DNA of 64,000 nt from Flavobacterium ranwuense (GTDB taxonomy: Bacteria; Bacteroidota; Bacteroidia; Flavobacteriales; Flavobacteriaceae): positions 113,598 through 177,597 of the forward strand of contig NZ_SMLH01000007.1 in the NCBI RefSeq assembly GCF_004349315.1, in the 5' to 3' direction. Below the pieces are notes generated by a model, which ran no database searches, was not told where the DNA came from, and saw only the letters and a list, made by a program, of their open reading frames with translations. Positions 9,452 to 20,522 of the stretch are shown here, in pieces; the first letter of the stretch is position 1; each line of letters starts with the position of its first letter. The position numbers and the translations under genes were made by a program.

Positions 9452-10396
9452 TTATATTCCGAAACCTGCTCTTGCTCCACCTGAAACAAAAATTGCAGCC
9501 ATTCTTGATTTTTGACCGTTAGAGAACATGTACATTCCTCTATCGTCAGTATAATCCATGTAGTTCATTGTCATTTCTACTGGAGTACCAGTACAAGTGC
9601 TGTAATGTGGGTAAGCTGGAACACCATAGTTAGCAGTGTTGTGTGTAGGTGTGTCAGAAACTAAATCACTTCCGCAAGTTGCATCACCCCAAATGTGACG
9701 TAAGTTCATCCAGTGACCTACTTCGTGAGTAGCTGTTCTTCCTAAATTGTAAACACCAGAAACTGTTCCGACACGTCCAAAAGCATTGTTGTCCATTACA
9801 ACTCCATCAGTAGCAGAAGCTCCGCCAGGAAATTGTGCATAACCAAGAATACCACCACCCATATTACATGACCACATGTTTAAAACTGTAGTAGGTGTTG
9901 TAGGAGCAATCCCTTTTGGTAATTTTTTCATAGCATCATTTGTAGACCATGATGTTGTAGTAGTAGATTTTCTAACAACACTTTGTAAAACGAAAGTTAT
10001 ACCAACATTTGCAGCAACTCCAGAGAATAAAGCAGGAGTACTGCTGAAATCTGAATTAGTTGCATTGAAATCTTCATTCAATACATCAATTTGAGATTGG
10101 ATTTGAGCATCAGAAATGTTTTCTGCAGCAGTTTTGTACAATACATTTACTACTACAGGAATTTCAACTTTTCCATTTACTAAACGACCAGTTACCATTG
10201 CTTTTTGAGTAAATGCTTCAATTTCGTTCATTCTTAAAGCTAATTTTGGGTCAGCTTTTAGTTGTGCAGCTAGAACTTCTTGAGATGCACAACCGCGTCG
10301 TGCTAAAGCACTAGTTTCTGGTGCTGCTTCTGTTGTGTCATTTTGACAAGAGAAAAGCATCAATAATGCTCCGGCAGATAAAAGAATTTTTTTCAT
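9452..10396 (-). CDS. Secreted zinc metalloprotease, pappalysin/M43-like (copy 2)
   Basis: Seen: 314 residues, lipobox FSC (C17), zinc motif HEVGHWMNLRH starting at 224, Met-turn NYMDY. It is close to copy 1 throughout and differs by only two residues over the last 95 or so. The N-terminal region after the lipobox is the most variable part. The catalytic residues are intact, so both copies should be active. A very A/T-rich leader (10397-10515) lies upstream and presumably carries the promoter. Confidence 0.88.
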   Translation of the reverse strand: MKKILLSAGALLMLFSCQNDTTEAAPETSALARRGCASQEVLAAQLKADPKLALRMNEIEAFTQKAMVTGRLVNGKVEIPVVVNVLYKTAAENISDAQIQSQIDVLNEDFNATNSDFSSTPALFSGVAANVGITFVLQSVVRKSTTTTSWSTNDAMKKLPKGIAPTTPTTVLNMWSCNMGGGILGYAQFPGGASATDGVVMDNNAFGRVGTVSGVYNLGRTATHEVGHWMNLRHIWGDATCGSDLVSDTPTHNTANYGVPAYPHYSTCTGTPVEMTMNYMDYTDDRGMYMFSNGQKSRMAAIFVSGGARAGFGI

Positions 10397-10839
10397 AAAA
10401 TTTTTGTTATAAATTAATAGATTTGGTTAATTATTTCACAATTTTATAACAATTTTTTCACAAAAAAAATTTTATTAAAAAAAAAATTAAAAAAAAATTT
10501 AAAAAAAAAATCATTCTATTGATTTTACTGCTTTTAGCTAATTTCACGATTTTTGATTTAGAAGTACTTTCATACAATTTTTTTTAGTAAAATTCTAAAT
10601 CTAAAAAATATAGTTATAATGAAGTCATTTAAGAGATGTTTTGCCATTAAATAAAATAATGTCATAAATGTATATGAAATTAATGTTTTTTATTTTTGTT
10701 GGAAGTAAACTTTTGGATGTTATTTTTAATAATTGTAGGTGTAACATCTATTTCTTTGAGAGATTTTTTTGTCCATCCGAATTCGGAATTTTTTTTAAAT
10801 TATTTAGATCAAACAAATAAAAAAATATCATTTATAAAG
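10397..10839. other. Intergenic region with long A and T tracts
   Basis: Roughly 440 bp with no supported gene. Positions 10440-10512 are nearly pure A/T runs, typical of upstream promoter DNA and likely curved. A 61-codon plus-strand frame (10696-10881) reads through the terminator at 10840-10879 and is judged spurious. Confidence 0.5.
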
Positions 10840-10879
10840 AAAACGACCTATTCAAATCTAAATTTGAATAGGTCGTTTT
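10840..10879 (-). terminator. Terminator after DUF4159 gene
   Basis: Long inverted repeat with arms AAAACGACCTATTCAAAT and ATTTGAATAGGTCGTTTT. It is followed by T on either strand, so it could work both ways. It lies 27 bp beyond the stop of the minus-strand DUF4159 gene. Confidence 0.8.
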
Positions 10880-10905
10880 GAAATGGAATCTTGAAAACAG
10901 AACTC

Positions 10906-11544
10906 TTAATTATTAAAAATATAACTAATAATATTGGCACCCATTTTTAATGCTTTATCCCGAACATCAATCGGGTCGTTATTGACTTCTGGATCTTCCC
11001 AACCGTCCCCTAAATCACATTCATAGGTGTAAAGCAACACTAATTTATTTTCTACAAATATTCCAAAGGCTTGTGGTCGTTTTCCATCGTGCTCATGTAT
11101 TTTTGGCAATCCGTTTGGGAATGAATACGGTTTTTGAAAAATGGCATGATTGGCTGGGATTTCGATTAAGTCACTATTGGGGAATATTTTTTTTATTTCT
11201 TTTCGAATATATTGATCCATACCATAGTTATCATCAATATGAAGAAACCCTCCGGCGAGTAAATAATTTTTAAGATTATTAGTGTCAGCATCATTAAAAA
11301 CAACATTTCCATGTCCTGTCATGTGGATGTACGGATACGAAAATAAATCTGGGCTGCTGGGTTCAACAGTTGACGGTTTTATTTTTATTTTGGTATTGAT
11401 ATTGGCATTGCAATATTTTATCAAATTGGGTAAAGAAGTAGGATTTGCATACCAATCACCACCACCGCTATATTTAACCAAAGCAATTTCTTGTGAAAAT
11501 GTTGGTATTGAAAATAATAACAGTAGATAAAATATTTTTTTCAT
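10906..11544 (-). CDS. DUF4159 domain secreted protein
   Basis: Seen: 212 residues with a signal peptide cut after TFSQ. The DUF4159 pattern is present: a GGGDWYANP start, a central MTGHG, GFLHIDDNYG, and a late GDGWED region. Known: DUF4159 has a class I glutamine-amidotransferase-like fold but no proven function; proteins of this kind in Bacteroidota are small exported forms. It is the last gene of the tsaD-rsmE-DUF4159 operon (19 bp from rsmE) and is followed by a strong terminator. Confidence 0.8.
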   Translation of the reverse strand: MKKIFYLLLLFSIPTFSQEIALVKYSGGGDWYANPTSLPNLIKYCNANINTKIKIKPSTVEPSSPDLFSYPYIHMTGHGNVVFNDADTNNLKNYLLAGGFLHIDDNYGMDQYIRKEIKKIFPNSDLIEIPANHAIFQKPYSFPNGLPKIHEHDGKRPQAFGIFVENKLVLLYTYECDLGDGWEDPEVNNDPIDVRDKALKMGANIISYIFNN

Positions 11545-11563
11545 AATTATATAAAATCAGTTC

Positions 11564-12274
11564 TTATTTTTCTTCATTGACAAAAATTACACTATGACAG
11601 GCAACAATTGCTGCGGTTTCAGTTCTTAATCTAGTATTGCCTAATGAAACTGGTATAAAATTATTTTCAAGTGCTAAAGCAATTTCTTTTTCCGAAAAGT
11701 CACCTTCTGGACCTATGAGTAATGTTATATTCTCATTGGGTTTCAAAACTGATTTTAGTGTTTTTTTCTCTGTTTCTTCGCAATGTGCAATCAGTTTTAA
11801 ACCTCCTTTTTCAAGTTTAATAAATTCTTTGAAAGTTACAGCATCATTTAATTTGGGCAAATATAATTCATTAGATTGCTTCATAGCTACCAACAAAATT
11901 TTATCAAATCGTTCATTATTAATGACTTTTCGCTCAGAATGATCACAGATAATAGGTGTGATTTCGTGTATGCCTATTTCGGTTGCTTTCTCCAGAAACC
12001 ATTCATAACGATCATTCATTTTAGTTGGTGCTACCGCCAAATGCAAATGAAATTTTGAAGCTGGTGCTTTTTCAAATGAAAGAATTTTAACGGTGCATTT
12101 GCTATCCGAAGCTAATGTAATTTCTGTTTTAAATAAAAAACCTAATCCATTGGTTACAAATAATATATCTGTATCTTTCTTGCGTAGTACTTTAATGATA
12201 TGTTTGCTTTCTTCTTTTTCAAAAGAAAAAGTTTCTGTAGATTCAGTAATATTTGGATTGTAGAATAATTGCAT
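11564..12274 (-). CDS. rsmE: 16S rRNA (uracil(1498)-N(3))-methyltransferase RsmE
   Basis: Seen: 236 residues, the usual length for the family. It has an N-terminal PUA-like part and a SPOUT (trefoil-knot) C-terminal part with the LLIGPEGDFSEKE and LGNTRLRTETA motifs that form the SAM-binding knot. Known: RsmE methylates U1498 of 16S rRNA in the assembled 30S subunit. It begins 3 bp after tsaD, so the two translation-related genes are probably co-expressed. Confidence 0.93.
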   Translation of the reverse strand: MQLFYNPNITESTETFSFEKEESKHIIKVLRKKDTDILFVTNGLGFLFKTEITLASDSKCTVKILSFEKAPASKFHLHLAVAPTKMNDRYEWFLEKATEIGIHEITPIICDHSERKVINNERFDKILLVAMKQSNELYLPKLNDAVTFKEFIKLEKGGLKLIAHCEETEKKTLKSVLKPNENITLLIGPEGDFSEKEIALALENNFIPVSLGNTRLRTETAAIVACHSVIFVNEEK

Positions 12275-12277
12275 AAT

Positions 12278-13300
12278 TTATAATTGTATTCTTGCTTTAG
12301 AAACGACAGAAGAAGTTTCAAATTTTTGTGATAAAAACTTTTGATAACCTACAATTCCAATCATTGCAGCATTATCGGTAGTGTATTCAAATTTAGGAAT
12401 AAAGGTTTTCCAACCGTATTTATTCTCTGTTTCTTTTAATGTGCTTCGAATTCCAGAATTTGCAGAAACTCCTCCGCCAATTGCTATTTGTTTTATTCCG
12501 GTTTCCTTTACTGCCAATTTTAATTTGTCCATTAAAATTTCAATAATCGTATGTTGAATGGAAGCGCAAATGTCATTGAGGTTTTCGGTAATGAAATTTG
12601 GATTTTCTATTTTTTTCTTTTGAATAAAATAGAGAATAGCCGTTTTTAAACCCGAAAAGCTGAAATCCAATCCTGGAACTTTTGGTTTTGTAAATGCAAA
12701 GGCTTTTGGATTTCCTAATTGTGCACATTTGTCAATTAAAGGACCGCCTGGATAGGGAAGACCCAATATTTTTGCACTTTTATCAAAAGCTTCACCTACC
12801 GCATCATCAGTGGTTTCTCCAATAACAGTCATGTCAAAATAGCCGTCCACTTTTATAATTTGAGTATGCCCGCCGCTAATGGTCAAAGCCAAAAAAGGAA
12901 AAGTAGGTTTCTCATATCCTTCTTCATCTATAAAATGGGCTAAAACGTGTGCTTGCATATGGTTTACAGCAATCAAAGGAATTTGCAAAGCAAGAGCAAT
13001 CGATTTTGCAAACGAACTTCCTACTAAAAGTGACCCCATAAGTCCCGGACCTTGTGTAAAGGCAATTGCCGATAGCTGTTCTTTTTGTATATTTGCATTA
13101 CGAAGCGCGGCATCTATTACCGGAACTATGTTTTGTTGATGTGCACGAGAAGCTAGTTCAGGAACCACGCCACCATACTGATTATGTATAAGCTGATTTG
13201 CCACAACATTTGACAACACTTTATCGTTTTGTAAAATGGAAGCAGCGGTATCGTCACAGGAACTTTCGATGGCAAGAATAAAAACCTCAGGATTTTGCAT
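12278..13300 (-). CDS. tsaD: tRNA N6-adenosine threonylcarbamoyltransferase TsaD
   Basis: Seen: 340 residues from the ATG at 13300 (MQNPEVFILAIESSCDD). The frame opens 33 bp earlier, but those residues are not part of the family. The metal-binding HMQAH motif, the GLKTA region and the nucleotide-binding GGGVSAN loop are intact. Known: TsaD with TsaB and TsaE transfers threonylcarbamoyl to A37 of ANN-decoding tRNAs. It is the first gene of the operon with rsmE and is divergent from tamB, with a candidate -7 box (TAATTTTG on the minus strand, 13363-13370) between them. Confidence 0.94.
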   Translation of the reverse strand: MQNPEVFILAIESSCDDTAASILQNDKVLSNVVANQLIHNQYGGVVPELASRAHQQNIVPVIDAALRNANIQKEQLSAIAFTQGPGLMGSLLVGSSFAKSIALALQIPLIAVNHMQAHVLAHFIDEEGYEKPTFPFLALTISGGHTQIIKVDGYFDMTVIGETTDDAVGEAFDKSAKILGLPYPGGPLIDKCAQLGNPKAFAFTKPKVPGLDFSFSGLKTAILYFIQKKKIENPNFITENLNDICASIQHTIIEILMDKLKLAVKETGIKQIAIGGGVSANSGIRSTLKETENKYGWKTFIPKFEYTTDNAAMIGIVGYQKFLSQKFETSSVVSKARIQL

Positions 13301-13498
13301 AAAAAGGCACAAATTTTGAATTACATTTGACAAGTCGATTATAAAAATCGTTTTGTAGCAGCCAAAATTAAAGAATTTTTATTTAAGGTGCTTCCGTTTC
13401 CAAAGGCAAAATGAAATATTAGAAAATTTAAATAGTATATAGGTATCAAAAAAATTAAAAAAATAGTATTTCGTTCTCTACTTGGACTAATCCTACTT

Positions 13499-16400
13499 TT
13501 GTTGGTGCTTGCTATTGCTCTTACCATGCCATTTGTTCAAACAAAAATTGCTCGATATTTTACAAATAGTATCAATAAAGATTTTGGTACTAATATTAGC
13601 ATTGATGAAGTTGCCATTTCAGTTTTTGGAGGGGTAAAATTTAAAAAAGTATTAATTCGTGATCATCATAAAGATACTTTAATTTATTCCAATAGAATTT
13701 CAACAACTATTTTGGAAGGTAAAAAAATGCTCGATGGAGATTTAATCTTTGATGATTTAGATTTGCATGGGCTACTTTTTAATTTAAGAACGTACAAAAA
13801 CGAAAAACAATCGAATCTCGATAAGTTTATTGCCGCTTTTGAAACTGGAAGACCATCAAGCAAGAAATTTTTACTAAAAGCAAACAAGTTGAAAATTTAT
13901 GATGGTCATTTTATTTTGACAGATGACAATCGTGAGAATCCTAAAGATTTAGATTTTACTAAACTTAACGCTTCTGTAACTGATTTTAAAATATACGGTC
14001 CAGATGTTACCACCATGATTGATAGAATGTCATTTTTGGATTTTCGTGGTTTGTATGTTAAAAATTTAAGCTCAAAATTCAGTTATTCAAGAAAGAATAT
14101 AAAGCTGGAAAATCTTGATTTGTTGACCAAAGAATCAACATTGAAAGGGACGGTTTTATTAAAATATAAAATTGAAGATTTTTCTAATTTTACGGATAAG
14201 GTCCAGTTTGATATAAAATTAGACGCAGCATCAATTGCTTCAAATGACATTCGTTATTTTTATAAAGAATTAGGCAGGAACCAACATTTTTATACCAAAG
14301 CAAGTATAAAAGGAACTCTTAATGATTTGAAATTTAAAAATTTAGAATTAGTTGATGACCGTAAGACACGAATTAATGGTGATATCAATTTTAAAAATTT
14401 GTTTGCTAGAAAAGGGCAAAAATTTTCGATGTATGCTAAGTTTGATAAGTTAACGTCCAGCTACGATGATTTAATCGTAATACTTCCCAATATTTTAGGA
14501 AATAAATTACCTACTTCTTTAAAAAAATTAGGAAGATTTACCGCTAGAGGAATTTCTAGTGTTTCAACTACAGCCGTTGACGCTGATTTTTCTATGATTA
14601 CCGCATTAGGAAAAGTAACTTCTAATTTAGAAATACAAAATATTGATGTAATTGATAAGGCTTCCTATTTAGGGAATGTGATTTTAGAAAACTTTGATAT
14701 TGGGACATTATTTGATCAAAAAGAGTTAGGTAGCGTAAGTTTGAATATTGATGTAGATGGAAAAGGTTTTAAACGAGAATATCTTGATACTGAAATCAAA
14801 GGAGATATTAGTCAAATAGATTATAAAAACTACAATTACACTAATATTGTTGTCGACGGAAAGCTAAAAAGTCCTAATTATAAAGGTCAGATATCTATAA
14901 ATGATCCTAATTTGAGTATGACTTTTGACGGTTTATTGGATTTAAGTAAAAAAGACAGCCGATACGATTTTCATATCAATGTTGAAAATGCAGATTTAAC
15001 TAAATTAAAATTAGTAAAAGATTCTGTTTCTATTTTTAAAGGTGATGTTGTAGTTGAGGCTTCTGGAAACAATATAGAAAATTTTCAGGGAAATGTTTAC
15101 ATTAATAAAACGTCTTATCAAAACAAAAAGGGAATCTACAATTTTGATGATTTTACTATAATTTCCAGTTTCGACCAAAACAGAATAAGAACCATAACAG
15201 TAAACTCTCCGGATATTGTTGAGGGTGAAATTGTAGGTAAATATGAATTCAATCAAGTAGAGAATTTAGTAAAAAATTCTTTGGGAAGTCTTTACACAAA
15301 TTTCAAACCTAGTAAGGTAAAAAAAGGACAGTTTCTTAAATTTAATTTCTCGATTTATAATAAAATCATCGAAATATTTTATCCTGATATTTCAATTGGT
15401 TCTAATACTATAGTTAAAGGTAATATAGATTCTGATAATCAAGAATTTAAACTTAATTTCAATTCGCCTCAAATCATAGCTTCCAATAATATATTTGATA
15501 ACATTAGAGTTTCGGTAGACAATAAAAATCCACTGTATAATGCTTACATTGAATTGGACAGTATCAAAACTAAATATTATAAAATTCGTGATTTTAGTGT
15601 GATAAATGTGACCATGAAAGATACTTTGTTCTTTCGTTCTGAATTTAAAGGCGGATCAAAAGGAGAAGATTATTTTAATCTGAATTTATATCATACGATC
15701 AATGCTGCCAATAATAATGTAGTTGGAATCAGTAAATCAGAAGTTAAATTCAAGGACTATCTTTGGTTTTTGAATGAAAATGAAACGCCAAATAATCAGA
15801 TTGTTTTTGATAAATCATTTAAAAACTTCAATATTGATAATATAATATTGTCGCATGAAAATCAGTCTATTTCGTTAATGGGTGCTTTTAAAGGCGCGAA
15901 TATTAAGGATTTGAAATTAAGCTTTAAAGATGTAGATCTAAACCAAATTACGCCCGCCAATAATAAGTTTGTTGCGCATGGAAATATTAATGGCGAGGTA
16001 AATTTCAAGCAAAATAATAATGTTTATCAGCCCACATCTTCTATCGTAATTGATAATTTGAATGTAAATAAAACGGATTTAGGTACTTTGAATTTTGATA
16101 TTGAAGGCGATGAAAGTCTCAGAAAGTTTGCAATAAATTCTAATTTAGAAAATGAAAATTTGGAATCCTTTAATGCGAATGGAAGCTTTGAAATAGTTAA
16201 CAAAGAAACGATTCTTGATTTAAAACTAAAATTCGAGAAGTTTAATATTGCAACTCTAAATTCATTGGGCGGAGAAGTTTTATCGAATATTAGAGGTTCT
16301 ATATCTGGAAATTCCACTATTGAGGGAAATCTTAAAAAACCAAATATAAATGGACGTTTGTTTTTAGATAAAGCTGGTATAACTATTCCGTATTTGAATG

Positions 16401-17932
16401 TTGATTATGCATTGAGTAACAATACAATTATTGATCTTACTGATGAGAAATTCCTGTTTAGGAATAATACACTTACGGATACTAAATACGGAACAACAGG
16501 GAAATTAAACGGAAGTATTGAACATAATAATTTTGCAGATTGGAAATTAGATTTAGCTATTAATTCTAAAAGGCTTTTAGCGTTAGATACTCAAGACAGC
16601 GAAGATGCCGCTTATTATGGAACTGCTTTTATCAATGGTATCGCCACTATAAAAGGACCAACGAATTCTTTGTTTATAAAAGTAGACGCAAAATCTGAAA
16701 AAGGAACGGCTATAAAAATCCCTATTAATAATGCCGAAAGTGTAAGTGATAATGTTTTTCTTCATTTTGTGACTGCTCAAGAAAAATACAATTTGAAAAA
16801 TGGTATTACTGATAATACCAGAAATTATAACGGACTGGAATTAGAGTTTGATTTTGATATTACTCCAGATGCCGAAGTAGAAGTGATTTTAGACCGAAAT
16901 ACTGGTCATGGAATGAAAGGAAAAGGTTTTGGATCATTATTGTTTAAAATAAATACTTTAGGAAAATTTAATATGTGGGGAGATTTTCAGGCGTATGAAG
17001 GAACCTATAATTTTAAATATGGAGGCCTTATTGATAAGAAATTTGCAGTTAAAAAAGGAGGTTCTATTTCTTGGGAAGGTAATCCGATGAGAGCGCAATT
17101 AAACCTAGAAGCGGTATATAAAACGACAGCAAATCCTGCGGTATTATTAGATAACTCATCTTTTAATACTAAAGTGCCTGTTGAAGTAGTTATTGGTATT
17201 CGAGGCGATTTGACCAGTCCAGAGCCTGATTTTAATATCGAATTTCCAACAGTAAGTAATGTTTTGAAATCAGAAATTCAATATAAATTAAATGATAAGG
17301 ATGTAAGACAAACACAAGCCTTGTATTTGTTATCATCTGGTGGTTTCTTAAGTCCGGAAGGAGTAAGCCAATCTGATTTTTCAGGAAGTTTATTTGAGAC
17401 AGCTTCTAGTATATTAGGTGGAATCATACAATCTGATGATGAGAAATTTAAAGTGGGTCTCAATTTTATTGGTGCCGATAGAAGAATAGGAAAAGAAACG
17501 GATGGACGATTTGTAGCAACAATTTCATCAAAAATAAATGAAAGGATTACAATTAACGGAAAACTAGGTGTTCCTTTTGGAGGGATTAATGAATCAGCAA
17601 TTGTAGGAGATGTTGAAGTTCTATATAGAGTTAATGAAGACGGAACACTTAATTTACGCCTTTTTAATAAAGAAAATGACATTAATTATATAGGTCAAGG
17701 AATTGGGTATACACAAGGTTTAGGGGTCTCCTATGAGGTAGATTTTGATACTTTTAAAGAGTTAGTCAATAAAATTTTTAAAAACCTAAAAATTGACAGA
17801 GCTACCGTGCCAGTTGCCGAAGATCAAGATTCTGATATGTCTCCAGATTATATAAATTTTTCTAAGCCTAAGAAATCCAGTACAAAAAAGATCAAGAAAA
17901 ATCAAGAAGGTTTACTTCCTGAGGAAAACTAA
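13499..17932 (+). CDS. tamB: Translocation and assembly module protein TamB (DUF490)
   Basis: Seen: 1477 residues from a TTG at 13499. The N-terminal helix leads into a very long repetitive beta-rich region and a conserved C-terminal DUF490 part (about 1120-1440). Known: TamB-like proteins form a periplasm-spanning groove that carries lipids or helps outer-membrane protein assembly. Odd: the frame is open upstream to the stop at 13433, and the residues IKKIKKIVFRSLLGLILLL, encoded just before the TTG, complete the positive cluster and membrane helix. No ATG, GTG or TTG exists there, so the true start may be ATC 13445 or ATT 13454. Divergent from tsaD; a TACATTTG box at 13322-13329 could be its promoter. 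Confidence 0.88.
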   Translation: MLVLAIALTMPFVQTKIARYFTNSINKDFGTNISIDEVAISVFGGVKFKKVLIRDHHKDTLIYSNRISTTILEGKKMLDGDLIFDDLDLHGLLFNLRTYKNEKQSNLDKFIAAFETGRPSSKKFLLKANKLKIYDGHFILTDDNRENPKDLDFTKLNASVTDFKIYGPDVTTMIDRMSFLDFRGLYVKNLSSKFSYSRKNIKLENLDLLTKESTLKGTVLLKYKIEDFSNFTDKVQFDIKLDAASIASNDIRYFYKELGRNQHFYTKASIKGTLNDLKFKNLELVDDRKTRINGDINFKNLFARKGQKFSMYAKFDKLTSSYDDLIVILPNILGNKLPTSLKKLGRFTARGISSVSTTAVDADFSMITALGKVTSNLEIQNIDVIDKASYLGNVILENFDIGTLFDQKELGSVSLNIDVDGKGFKREYLDTEIKGDISQIDYKNYNYTNIVVDGKLKSPNYKGQISINDPNLSMTFDGLLDLSKKDSRYDFHINVENADLTKLKLVKDSVSIFKGDVVVEASGNNIENFQGNVYINKTSYQNKKGIYNFDDFTIISSFDQNRIRTITVNSPDIVEGEIVGKYEFNQVENLVKNSLGSLYTNFKPSKVKKGQFLKFNFSIYNKIIEIFYPDISIGSNTIVKGNIDSDNQEFKLNFNSPQIIASNNIFDNIRVSVDNKNPLYNAYIELDSIKTKYYKIRDFSVINVTMKDTLFFRSEFKGGSKGEDYFNLNLYHTINAANNNVVGISKSEVKFKDYLWFLNENETPNNQIVFDKSFKNFNIDNIILSHENQSISLMGAFKGANIKDLKLSFKDVDLNQITPANNKFVAHGNINGEVNFKQNNNVYQPTSSIVIDNLNVNKTDLGTLNFDIEGDESLRKFAINSNLENENLESFNANGSFEIVNKETILDLKLKFEKFNIATLNSLGGEVLSNIRGSISGNSTIEGNLKKPNINGRLFLDKAGITIPYLNVDYALSNNTIIDLTDEKFLFRNNTLTDTKYGTTGKLNGSIEHNNFADWKLDLAINSKRLLALDTQDSEDAAYYGTAFINGIATIKGPTNSLFIKVDAKSEKGTAIKIPINNAESVSDNVFLHFVTAQEKYNLKNGITDNTRNYNGLELEFDFDITPDAEVEVILDRNTGHGMKGKGFGSLLFKINTLGKFNMWGDFQAYEGTYNFKYGGLIDKKFAVKKGGSISWEGNPMRAQLNLEAVYKTTANPAVLLDNSSFNTKVPVEVVIGIRGDLTSPEPDFNIEFPTVSNVLKSEIQYKLNDKDVRQTQALYLLSSGGFLSPEGVSQSDFSGSLFETASSILGGIIQSDDEKFKVGLNFIGADRRIGKETDGRFVATISSKINERITINGKLGVPFGGINESAIVGDVEVLYRVNEDGTLNLRLFNKENDINYIGQGIGYTQGLGVSYEVDFDTFKELVNKIFKNLKIDRATVPVAEDQDSDMSPDYINFSKPKKSSTKKIKKNQEGLLPEEN

Positions 17933-18318
17933 TGAGTTGGTCTTTTCAAATTTAATACTATGAATTCTGAATAAGAATGCAGTTCAATAAGAATAGCTAT
18001 TAATAATTCATCTACCAAGCGCAGTATATAATAATAATAATTTTTTAAAGTAGAGAGCGGAAAAATACTCTTTTTACATCTTAGTAATAAATAGTTACTA
18101 CATTGTGTTGGTTTGCAATCAAAAAAATAAGTAAATTGTTAATTATCAAATAAAAATCAATTTTTATTCAATTTTGTTAAATAAAATCCTTTTTATTTTG
18201 GTTTTTTAAAAACTTATTAACGAAAACGTTTGAATTTAAAACGCTTTACTAATTTATTAAAAACACAGCATTCAAAAGTGCTGAATGTTTGCTAATTTTA
18301 CACTTTAATACTTAAATA
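17933..18318. other. Intergenic region before pfkA
   Basis: 386 bp of AT-rich DNA with no supported gene. A short (TAA)n-like run lies at about 18028-18040, and a small inverted repeat (CAGCA / TGCTG) at about 18267-18284, 35 bp before pfkA. The pfkA promoter presumably lies in the last 100 bp. Confidence 0.4.
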
Positions 18319-19305
18319 ATGCCAAAAACAATAAAAAAAGTTGGCGTTCTGACTTCGGGAGGTGACTCGCCAGGAATGAATGCAGCTATTCGATCAGTTG
18401 TTCGTACATGTGCTTATCATAATATAGAATGCATAGGAATTTATAGAGGATACCAAGGAATGATTGAAGGAGACTTCAAAGAAATGGGACCTCGAAGTGT
18501 AAACAACATTGTAAATAAAGGAGGGACGATTCTTAAATCAGCTCGATCTTTAGAATTTAAAACTTCAGAAGGAAGAAAAAAAGCACACGAAAATCTTACT
18601 AAAGCAGGAATTGATGCTTTAGTAGTAATAGGAGGTGACGGTACTTTTACTGGAGGTTTACTATTCAATACTGAATTTAATTTTCCAGTAATGGGAATCC
18701 CGGGAACTATTGATAATGATATTTTTGGGACGAGTCATACTTTAGGGTATGATACTGCTTTAAATACTGTAGTAGATGTAATTGATAAAATTAGAGATAC
18801 TGCAAGTTCTCACAACCGATTATTCTTTGTAGAAGTAATGGGAAGAGATGCTGGGCATATTGCTTTGAATGCAGGTATTGGTGCTGGAGCGGAAGAAATT
18901 TTAATTCCTGAAGAAAATTTAGGATTAGATAGATTATTAGAGTCACTGCAAAAAAGTAAAGCTTCGGGTAAATCATCCAGTATAGTTGTTATTGCTGAAG
19001 GAGACAAAATTGGTAAAAATGTATTCGAATTAAAAGATTATGTTGAAGCTAATTTACCTGAATACGATGTTAGAGTTTCGGTTTTAGGCCACATGCAAAG
19101 AGGTGGTTCCCCATCTTGTTTTGATAGAGTATTAGCCAGTAGATTAGGTGTAAAAGCCGTTGAATCTTTATTGGAAGGAAAGTCAAATTATATGGTTGGA
19201 TTGCAAAATGATAAAGTAGCGTTAACGCCTTTAGAACAAGCAATTAAAGGGAAAACAATGATTGATAGAGAATTATTGAGAGTTTCAGACATTATGTCTA
19301 CATAA
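18319..19305 (+). CDS. pfkA: ATP-dependent 6-phosphofructokinase
   Basis: Seen: 328 residues, standard for bacterial PfkA. It carries the ATP-binding GGDSPGMNAAIR start, the catalytic GIPGTIDNDI motif (Asp as general base), the MGRDAGHIA segment and the HMQRGG motif. A Gly-Gly-Asp-Gly stretch (GGDGTFTGG) supports ATP rather than pyrophosphate use. Known: it phosphorylates fructose 6-phosphate, the committed glycolytic step. It lies 73 bp before gap in the same direction with no terminator between, so pfkA-gap is probably one transcript. Confidence 0.96.
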   Translation: MPKTIKKVGVLTSGGDSPGMNAAIRSVVRTCAYHNIECIGIYRGYQGMIEGDFKEMGPRSVNNIVNKGGTILKSARSLEFKTSEGRKKAHENLTKAGIDALVVIGGDGTFTGGLLFNTEFNFPVMGIPGTIDNDIFGTSHTLGYDTALNTVVDVIDKIRDTASSHNRLFFVEVMGRDAGHIALNAGIGAGAEEILIPEENLGLDRLLESLQKSKASGKSSSIVVIAEGDKIGKNVFELKDYVEANLPEYDVRVSVLGHMQRGGSPSCFDRVLASRLGVKAVESLLEGKSNYMVGLQNDKVALTPLEQAIKGKTMIDRELLRVSDIMST

Positions 19306-19372
19306 GGGGTTAAAGTTTATTGTGAGGAAATTAGGCTTTAGGTTGAGTTAATAAAAATAAACAAAAAATTAA

Positions 19373-20383
<1,011 letters not shown>

Positions 20384-20397
20384 TTCTATATATTTAC

Positions 20398-20428
20398 AAA
20401 TCCCGTTATAGTAATAATAGCGGGATTT
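20398..20428 (+). terminator. Terminator after gap
   Basis: Arms AAATCCCG and CGGGATTT, extended by a weaker inner stem, followed by a T-rich tail. Separates gap from the GlcNAc kinase gene. Confidence 0.75.
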
Positions 20429-20522
20429 TATTTTTTGTTCACTTTTTTTAAATGCAAATTTTTACTGTAAACATTTTAAATTAGAAAAACGAAACACAAA
20501 ACCAAAAAAAAACCAAAAAAAA

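Noticed and set aside
10696..10881. 61-codon plus-strand frame with a TAnnTTTG-like box before it
   Set aside because: It starts with TTG, reads through both arms of the terminator at 10840-10879 and has low-complexity sequence.
11637..11942. 101-codon frame opposite rsmE
   Set aside because: Shadow of a conserved gene.
18028..18040. Short TAA-type run considered as a repeat array
   Set aside because: Too short and imperfect to be a repeat feature; no CRISPR-like spacing anywhere in the window.
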